From NCBI GenBank assembly GCA_910579425.1, contig CAJTVL010000003.1:1-64000 (forward strand): a stretch of DNA of 64,000 nucleotides, in the 5' to 3' direction. The notes beneath the pieces are model-generated. The model was not told where the DNA came from. It ran no database searches and worked only from the letters and a program-made list of their open reading frames with translations. Below, in pieces: positions 58,668 to 64,000 of this stretch. The translations under genes and the position numbers were made by a program. The DNA comes from an uncultured Lachnospiraceae bacterium. Its GTDB lineage: Bacteria; Bacillota; Clostridia; Lachnospirales; Lachnospiraceae. The number at the start of each line of letters is the position of its first letter. Position 1 is the first letter of the stretch.

Positions 58668-59500
58668 TTGAACTGGGGAAGAGGCAGGAGTTGTGGATTG
58701 TCAAAAAGGTTGATTTTGGAGTTTATCTTTCCTCTGAAAAAGAGGAGGATAAGGAGAAGGTATTGCTTCCGGGCAAAGAGGTACCTGAGAAGGCTGAGAT
58801 CGGGGATAAGGTCAATGTTTTTATTTACCGGGATTCGAAAGACCGGATGATAGCCACCGTCAGACAGACAGAGTTTTCGGTGGGAGAGACAGCGGTGCTT
58901 ACGGTGAAGGAGGTAGGAAGGATAGGTGCTTTTTTAGGCTGGGCGCTGGAGAAAGACCTTCTTTTGCCCTTTAAGGAGCAGACAAAAGCCCTGAAGGCGG
59001 GAGAAGAGTGCCTGGTTGCCCTGTATGTGGATAAGAGCGGGCGGCTTTGTACCACAATGAAGGTATATCCTTATCTGCGCACGGACAGTCCCTATCACAA
59101 AGACGACCGGGTAGAGGGCAGAGTTTATGAGACCAGCGAACGGTTCGGAACCTTTGTGGCGGTGGATGAGAAGTATTCCGCGCGGATTCCCAAAAGCGAG
59201 CCGGCAGAGGGACTTGCCATAGGAGATCAGGTGACTGCCCGGGTGACCGAGGTATTGGAGGACGGTAAGCTGACCTTAAGCCTTCGGGAAAAGGCCTATA
59301 TTCAGATGGGCAGGGATGCAGAAGCCCTGCTAAAGCTGCTGGAAAGGGAGGGAGGGAGTCTTCCCTTTGGCGATAAGTCTGACCCGGAACTGATCAGGTT
59401 AAAAACCGGGATGAGCAAGAACGAGTTTAAAAGGGCAGCGGGAAATTTGTACAAACAGCGGCTGATCGCCATAGAGCCGGATGAAATAAGAAAGCTCTAA
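58664..59500 (+). CDS. CvfB family S1 RNA-binding protein
   Basis: A 278-residue protein with three S1-type RNA-binding modules (about 1-65, 70-135, 145-215; note KDDRVEGRVYETSERFGTFVAV and GDQVTARVTEVLEDGKLTLSLREKA) and a C-terminal winged helix (about 225-278; TGMSKNEFKRAAGNLYKQRLI). The layout is that of CvfB/YitL, a regulator of virulence and RNA metabolism in staphylococci. Start overlaps the thioesterase stop by 4 bases (ATGA). A membrane protease gene follows after 40 bases. Confidence 0.93.
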   Translation: MIELGKRQELWIVKKVDFGVYLSSEKEEDKEKVLLPGKEVPEKAEIGDKVNVFIYRDSKDRMIATVRQTEFSVGETAVLTVKEVGRIGAFLGWALEKDLLLPFKEQTKALKAGEECLVALYVDKSGRLCTTMKVYPYLRTDSPYHKDDRVEGRVYETSERFGTFVAVDEKYSARIPKSEPAEGLAIGDQVTARVTEVLEDGKLTLSLREKAYIQMGRDAEALLKLLEREGGSLPFGDKSDPELIRLKTGMSKNEFKRAAGNLYKQRLIAIEPDEIRKL

Positions 59501-59540
59501 CGACGGCGGCCTGACTACATGGATAGGAGTAAACGGTTAT

Positions 59541-60461
59541 ATGAATGGACGGAAAGCAAACCTGGCGTTTTTGATCACGACAATTTGCTATATAGGCCTG
59601 ATTTATGTCCTGGCAAGATTTTTTCCTGCCGTTTCGGAAAGTCTGATTTTGAGCAATCTGCTCTGTGAGCTGGCGGTGATATTGCCTGTTATGTTTTTTA
59701 CTGTTCTTTCGGGGGAAAAACTGAAATCCTTCCTGGGTTTTCACAAAATAAAAATAAGCACGGTGCTGATGATCGTGTTGTTTACTTTTTTGAGCTTGCC
59801 TGCGTTGTCCCTGTTTAATTTAATTTCACAGCTTTGGGTAGAAAATGAAGTGGCGGCAATGCTGGAGAGCCAGGGACAAATTTCTTTTGGGGCGTTGTTT
59901 TTGTCCGTGGGAGTGATCGCTCCGGTGTTTGAAGAGACTGCCTGCAGAGGATTTTATTATCGCGCCTATCAAAGGTCAGGGGGCGCGTTTAAGGCGTTGT
60001 TTTTATCGGCCCTTCTCTTTGCGCTGATGCATATGAATTTTAATCAGGCGGCTTATGCTTTCGTGATGGGAATGCTTGCGGTGCTGCTGGTGGAGGCCGC
60101 AGGGAGTCTGTGGGCCGGTATACTTTATCATGGTCTGATCAACGGAAGTCAGGCGCTGGTTATGTATGGCATTCTTCGGACAGACCCGGAATCGTACAGC
60201 TCGCAGGCGGCAGTGGTTACCAATGATATTCTGCTGTATGGGATTGCGGTTTATGTGGTACTGACGGCCATTGGCTTAACCCTTTCCTGGGCGGTTCTTG
60301 TGTGGATCAGTAATAACGAGGGAAGAAGAGGGAAGCTTATGCGGATCTGGAGGGAGAGAAAAGAACAGAGGGATAAGGTGGTTACCTTACCCCTGATCCT
60401 CTCCATACTCCTTTGTATAGGAGTTATGTCCGGCGTGCTGCTGTTGATTTTTATGAGATAA
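59541..60461 (+). CDS. CPBP family intramembrane metalloprotease
   Basis: A 306-residue membrane protein with about eight segments and the CPBP motifs in order: VFEETACRGFYYRAY (E-E-x-x-x-R) near 130-145, LLFALMHMNFNQ (histidine) near 165 and GILYHGLINGS near 200. A C-terminal basic loop (WRERKEQRDK) leads to a last membrane segment. Function unknown; related enzymes cleave peptides inside membranes. It lies 40 bases behind the CvfB gene on the same strand. It is unlike the other CPBP gene of the window at 42086-43099. Confidence 0.88.
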   Translation: MNGRKANLAFLITTICYIGLIYVLARFFPAVSESLILSNLLCELAVILPVMFFTVLSGEKLKSFLGFHKIKISTVLMIVLFTFLSLPALSLFNLISQLWVENEVAAMLESQGQISFGALFLSVGVIAPVFEETACRGFYYRAYQRSGGAFKALFLSALLFALMHMNFNQAAYAFVMGMLAVLLVEAAGSLWAGILYHGLINGSQALVMYGILRTDPESYSSQAAVVTNDILLYGIAVYVVLTAIGLTLSWAVLVWISNNEGRRGKLMRIWRERKEQRDKVVTLPLILSILLCIGVMSGVLLLIFMR

Positions 60462-60468
60462 AAACTTA

Positions 60469-60657
60469 TCAGATGAAAATATCAATATTGCCGCCAACGC
60501 CAGGATTTACAGATAATTCCATGGAATGCTCCATCATGCCGATGAGGCTTTCGCCTGAAACCTCAGAGCTTTCCAGAGCCTTATCAAGTACGGCGATCCC
60601 TACCTGATTGGTAAGCTGCACATTGGCAAGAGCCATAGACAATTCAGGTATGTTCAT
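60469..60657 (-). CDS. YjfB family small protein (putative motility protein)
   Basis: A 62-residue protein starting at 60657 with AAAGGAG eight bases upstream. MNIPELSMALANVQLTNQVG at the start and ALESSEVSGESL plus MEHSMELSVNPGVGGNIDIFI-type ending match the YjfB family, annotated as putative motility protein; many members belong to a sigma-D regulon. It lies on the opposite strand in the gap between the CPBP gene and the CdaR gene, with a TATAAT-like -10 on the minus strand at 60702-60707. No flagellar gene is in the window. Confidence 0.82.
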   Translation of the reverse strand: MNIPELSMALANVQLTNQVGIAVLDKALESSEVSGESLIGMMEHSMELSVNPGVGGNIDIFI

Positions 60658-60845
60658 TTGACCACTCCTTTCCGGCATAATCAAAAAGCTTATCAGTTCT
60701 TATTATACAATATTTTGAAAAAAAGGGAAGACGGTAGATTTATTTATACATTTGTATTAAAATGAAAAAAGAAGGGTGTGGGAATGTTTGATCAATAAGC
60801 TGATCCGCAGAGCGGGATAGCGCTTGATGGGAAAGAGAGGGGCGA

Positions 60846-61946
60846 ATGATTTCTAATCAGATATTACAGAATACAATCGAAGGACTTAAATCAATTGTCA
60901 GAGTAGATTTCTGTATTATGGATACGGATGGAAAGGAAGTAGCAACTACGATGGACGGTCTGTCCGGGCGGGGAACGGAGGCGGCAGATTTTGCCAAATC
61001 CCCGGCAGATTCCCAGGAAATACGGGGGTGTCAGTACTTTAAGATATTTGATGAACAGCAGCTTGAATATATCCTGGCTGCAGAGGGAACGGGAGAAGAT
61101 GTCTATACAATAGGAAAAGTAGCGGCTTTTCAGATTCAAAATCTTCTGGTAGCATATAAGGAGCGCTTTGATAAGGATAATTTTATTAAAAACCTTTTGC
61201 TGGACAATCTCCTTTTGATTGATATTTACAGCCGGGCCAAGAAGCTTCACATACAGACTGACGTAAAGAGGATCGTGATGATCATCGAGACAGCGGACAG
61301 CAGGGACAATAATGTATTAGAGATTATGAGGGGATTTTACGGCAACAGCAGCAAGGATTTTGTTACGGCGGTAGACGAAAACAATGTCATTTTGGTGAAG
61401 GATTTGCTGGACAGCGAGGGAGGGCGGGACGTTTCCCCTGAAATCGAGAAGGTGGCGGCGAATGTGGAGGCCTTCCTTGCAAAGGAGGGAATGAAAGAGA
61501 TACGCATCGCCTATGGCACGGTGGTGAAGGAGATCAAGGAAGTGAGCCGTTCCTACAAGGAAGCAAAAATGGCGATGGACGTAGGAAAGATTTTCTTTGA
61601 CGAAAGAAATATTATCGCCTATAGCGAGCTGGGAATAGGCCGTCTGATCTATCAGCTTCCGATTCCGCTGTGCAAAATGTTCATCAAGGAGATTTTCGGC
61701 GGCAAAAGCCCGGATGATTTTGATGAGGAGACACTCATAACGATCAGTAAGTTTTTTGAAAACAGCCTGAATGTTTCCGAGACTTCCAGACAGTTGTTTA
61801 TCCACAGGAATACATTGGTCTACAGGCTGGATAAGCTGCAAAAAAGCACGGGGCTGGATCTGCGGGTATTTGAGGATGCCATAACCTTCAGGATTGCCCT
61901 TATGGTAGTGAAATATATGAATTACATGGAAAGCTTTGAATATTAA
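60846..61946 (+). CDS. CdaR/PucR-type transcription regulator
   Basis: A 366-residue regulator. The N-terminal part (about 1-105) looks like a sugar-diacid-recognition domain (DFCIMDTDGKEVATTM, then FQIQNLLVAYKERFD). A GGDEF-like middle (about 130-270) precedes the C-terminal PucR-type helix-turn-helix (about 300-360; SKFFENSLNVSETSRQLFIHRNTLVYRLDKL), the family hallmark. The effector is unknown. Ribosome binding site GAGGGGCGA. The stop codon overlaps the start region of ftsE by a few bases, so it may be cotranscribed with ftsEX. Confidence 0.92.
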   Translation: MISNQILQNTIEGLKSIVRVDFCIMDTDGKEVATTMDGLSGRGTEAADFAKSPADSQEIRGCQYFKIFDEQQLEYILAAEGTGEDVYTIGKVAAFQIQNLLVAYKERFDKDNFIKNLLLDNLLLIDIYSRAKKLHIQTDVKRIVMIIETADSRDNNVLEIMRGFYGNSSKDFVTAVDENNVILVKDLLDSEGGRDVSPEIEKVAANVEAFLAKEGMKEIRIAYGTVVKEIKEVSRSYKEAKMAMDVGKIFFDERNIIAYSELGIGRLIYQLPIPLCKMFIKEIFGGKSPDDFDEETLITISKFFENSLNVSETSRQLFIHRNTLVYRLDKLQKSTGLDLRVFEDAITFRIALMVVKYMNYMESFEY

Positions 61947-62718
61947 AAGAAAGATACAGGTGGTGGACGATTTGGCGAGAAGTGATGTAAAAACCAAAAG
62001 AAGAAAGCGGCAGAACTTTGAGAACCATGAAATAATCACATTGAAAAACGTGAGCAAGGCATATGCCACAGGCGCGCCGGCGCTTAACGGAGTGGATTTA
62101 CATATCAACAAAGGGGAATTTGTATTTATAGTAGGGGACAGCGGATCCGGTAAGTCAACCATGATCAAGCTTCTTTTGCGGGAGCTGGTTCCCTCATCCG
62201 GCGAGATTAACGTGATGGGATATGACCTGGTACGCATCCGTCACAGGAAAATACCGAAATTCAGAAGGAATCTTGGCATTGTATTTCAGGATTTCCGTCT
62301 GCTCAAAGACAGAAATGTGTATGAAAATGTGGCTTTTGCCCAGAGAATCATACAGGTGTCAAATAAAGAGATCAAAAGGAATGTACCCAGCATACTGGCG
62401 ACCGTAGGCCTGGCGGGCAAGTATAAGGCAAAGCCCAAACAGCTTTCCGGAGGGGAACAGCAGAGGGTGGCCATTGCCAGGGCGCTGGTGAACCGTCCTA
62501 CTATTTTACTTGCGGACGAGCCTACCGGAAATCTGGATCCCAAGAATTCCTGGGAAATTATGAAGCTGCTTGAGCAGATTAACGAAAACGGGACGACGGT
62601 GCTGGTGGTGACGCACAACCGCGAGATCGTCAATGCCATGCAAAAGAGAGTGGTTACAATGAAGAAGGGCGTTATCGTCAGCGACGAAGAAAAGGGTGGA
62701 TATATCGATGAGGATTAG
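61936..62718 (+). CDS. ftsE: Cell division ATP-binding protein FtsE
   Basis: ATPase of the FtsEX complex that controls murein hydrolases at the septum. After an unusual basic leader of about 30 residues, the ABC core begins at ITLKNVSKAY and has Walker A GDSGSGKST (about 71-79), signature LSGGEQQRVAIARAL, Walker B ILLADEPTGNLD and H-loop VVTHN. The start is uncertain: TTG at 61936, GTG at 61960 or 61963 and TTG at 61972 are all possible, and no clear ribosome binding site decides. The 3' end overlaps ftsX by 11 bases. Order CdaR-ftsE-ftsX-hydrolase. Confidence 0.93.
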   Translation: MNIKRKIQVVDDLARSDVKTKRRKRQNFENHEIITLKNVSKAYATGAPALNGVDLHINKGEFVFIVGDSGSGKSTMIKLLLRELVPSSGEINVMGYDLVRIRHRKIPKFRRNLGIVFQDFRLLKDRNVYENVAFAQRIIQVSNKEIKRNVPSILATVGLAGKYKAKPKQLSGGEQQRVAIARALVNRPTILLADEPTGNLDPKNSWEIMKLLEQINENGTTVLVVTHNREIVNAMQKRVVTMKKGVIVSDEEKGGYIDED

Positions 62719-63604
62719 TACATTTTTTTATACTATCAGACAGGGGATTATCAATATTTTCAGAAACAAGTGGTTCTCGCTGGCATCGATTGCCACCATA
62801 GGCGCCTGCCTGTTTTTGTTCGGTCTCTTTTACTCAATTATCATGAATTTTCAGAATATTGTGAAAACGGCGCAGGAGGGAATCTGTGTCACGGTGCTGT
62901 TCGATGAAGGTGTGAGCCTGGAAAGAATGGAAGAGATCGGAGCCATGATCGAGAGGCGTCCGGAGGTATCGCGGATTAATTTTAAGTCGGCGGATGAAGC
63001 ATGGGAAGAGTTTAAGGGAGATTACCTGAAGGGATACGAGGATGGTTTCCTGGAAAACCCGCTGATCGGATCGGACAGCTATGAGGTTTATCTTGACGAC
63101 GTATCCATGCAGCCTGCCCTGGTGACCTACCTGGAAGGGGTGGAAGGGGTCAGAGAGGTGAACAGATCCGAGATTACGGCGACTACGCTTACCGGTGTCA
63201 ATGCCCTGGTGGCATATATTTCTGTGGGAATCATTGTCATTCTATTTGCGGTATCTATTTTCCTGATCAGCAACACGGTAACAATCGGGATTTCCGTCAG
63301 AAAAGAGGAAATTGCGATTATGAAATATATCGGCGCCACGGATTTTTTTGTCCGCTCTCCATTCGTGATTGAGGGGATGATGATCGGGGTGATCGGGTCG
63401 CTGATTCCGGTTGGGATTATCTATGTTCTTTATAACAAGATTATTGAATATATTATGATAAAATTTTCCATTTTAACGCGATTGTTAGCCTTTTTACCCG
63501 TAGAAACAATTTTCAAGACACTCCTTCCCGCTTCTGTCATTTTGGGTGTGGGAATCGGTTTTCTGGGCAGTATCGTTACCGTAAGAAAGCATTTGAGAGT
63601 GTAA
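62708..63604 (+). CDS. ftsX: Cell division protein FtsX
   Basis: Permease-like subunit of FtsEX. The 298-residue protein has an N-terminal cytosolic stretch, a first membrane segment (about 23-45), an external domain (about 50-165) that in other bacteria docks the hydrolase, and three C-terminal segments (about 170-192, 220-245, 265-290), as in the FtsX/MacB family. The start at 62708 has AAGGGTGG eight bases upstream and overlaps the end of ftsE; an earlier ATC-type reading from 62696 is less likely. Coupled with ftsE and followed 12 bases later by a secreted coiled-coil hydrolase gene. Confidence 0.95.
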   Translation: MRISTFFYTIRQGIINIFRNKWFSLASIATIGACLFLFGLFYSIIMNFQNIVKTAQEGICVTVLFDEGVSLERMEEIGAMIERRPEVSRINFKSADEAWEEFKGDYLKGYEDGFLENPLIGSDSYEVYLDDVSMQPALVTYLEGVEGVREVNRSEITATTLTGVNALVAYISVGIIVILFAVSIFLISNTVTIGISVRKEEIAIMKYIGATDFFVRSPFVIEGMMIGVIGSLIPVGIIYVLYNKIIEYIMIKFSILTRLLAFLPVETIFKTLLPASVILGVGIGFLGSIVTVRKHLRV

Positions 63605-63616
63605 GGGTTGGAAGAT

Positions 63617-64000
63617 ATGAAACGTTGGAATAGAGTATTGTCTATAGCGCTGGGACTTTTGCTTGTCTTTGGAGTCTGCGCGAAATATGAAACGGTTACC
63701 TATGCCAGTGAACTGACGAATGACAGTATCAAGGAAAAGGAAGCGGAGATCAACAGGGCAAAGGAAGAAAAGAAGGCTCTGCAGAGCGGGCTGACCGATG
63801 TTCAGGCGCTGAAAAAGCAGTTGGAAGCCTCAAAGGCGGAGCTGGCCGGCTATGTGGAAGAGCTGGATGCCAACTTAACCAATATCCAGGAAAAGATCAA
63901 CGAGCTCAAAGAGATGATTACTCAGAAGGAAGAAGAGATCGAGCAGAAGGGGATCGAGCTGGAGGAAGCTATTTCCGTGCAGCAGCAGCAGTACGAAGCC
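63617..64000 (+). CDS. Secreted coiled-coil murein hydrolase (EnvC/PcsB/CwlO type), 3' end outside window
   Basis: Start of a gene that runs off the window; 128 codons visible. A signal peptide is clear: MKRWNRVLSIALGLLLVFGV with cleavage near residue 30 (TYASE). From about 37 it is almost wholly charged heptads (KEKEAEINRAKEEKKAL onward) and so a long coiled coil. A secreted coiled-coil protein directly behind ftsEX is the expected FtsX-activated murein hydrolase (PcsB, CwlO or EnvC type); the catalytic domain lies beyond 64000 and cannot be checked. Confidence 0.82.
   Translation, partial: MKRWNRVLSIALGLLLVFGVCAKYETVTYASELTNDSIKEKEAEINRAKEEKKALQSGLTDVQALKKQLEASKAELAGYVEELDANLTNIQEKINELKEMITQKEEEIEQKGIELEEAISVQQQQYEA

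Noticed and set aside
61317..62237. A 306-codon minus-strand frame across the CdaR and ftsE genes
   Set aside because: It overlaps two well-recognised genes on the opposite strand and has no ribosome binding site or family resemblance.

Overview
The window is the replication-origin region of a low-to-moderate GC Gram-positive anaerobe of the class Clostridia, most likely family Lachnospiraceae. The evidence is the order rnpA-rpmH-oriC-dnaA-dnaN-yaaA-recF-gyrB-gyrA, two perfect Bacillus-type parS sites, AGGAGG-type ribosome binding sites, and several families largely known from Lachnospiraceae (DUF3881, DUF4446, DUF4358, DUF6773-like, TSCPD). Family names were assigned by reading motifs, not by database search.

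Layout. Bases 1-12690 are all on the minus strand, reading away from the origin: a partial tRNA-Arg, a DUF3881 gene, serS, DUF4446, parB, parA, two parS sites, an orphan NarL-type response regulator, rsmG, mnmG, mnmE, jag, yidC, yidD, rnpA and rpmH. Bases 12691-13074 are the origin, with several DnaA boxes and back-to-back rpmH and dnaA promoters. From 13075 to 28333 everything is on the plus strand: dnaA, dnaN, an S4 protein, recF, gyrB, gyrA, a flotillin, and an arabinose cluster (araR, araA, an FGGY kinase, araD). The strand switch at the origin is complete on both sides.

From 28 kb on, gene direction is mixed. In order: a DUF2975-XRE-DUF4173 membrane operon; a DUF1538 transporter-like protein with a tandem P-II-like regulator; exonuclease III; a surface-acylation cassette (DUF4358 lipoprotein, MBOAT acyltransferase, SGNH-like partner); a stand-alone murG; a TSCPD protein; a membrane coiled-coil protein; tRNA-Gly; a VanW protein; a small-protein/retropepsin pair whose second gene is frameshifted at an eight-T run; an HTH-DUF6773-CPBP operon under a 46-bp palindrome; an AraC/GyrI regulator; an AAA-like ATPase pseudogene with two in-frame stops; a heterodimeric ABC exporter; a two-gene SufC-SufB iron-sulfur system; DegV; and an AAA_14/DUF4143 ATPase.

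The last part holds purine-synthesis genes in split form (a stand-alone AICAR transformylase plus a PurO-like IMP cyclohydrolase), a truncated MoxR remnant, a BaiA-like short-chain dehydrogenase, an acyl-ACP thioesterase, a CvfB-type S1 protein, a second CPBP protease, a YjfB-like small protein, a CdaR-type regulator, and the division module ftsE-ftsX followed by a partial secreted coiled-coil murein hydrolase gene.

No rRNA gene, CRISPR array, insertion sequence or prophage was seen. The least conventional parts are the DUF1538/P-II pair, the frameshifted retropepsin pair, the palindrome-controlled HTH-DUF6773-CPBP operon, and the minimal SufCB genes next to a heterodimeric exporter.
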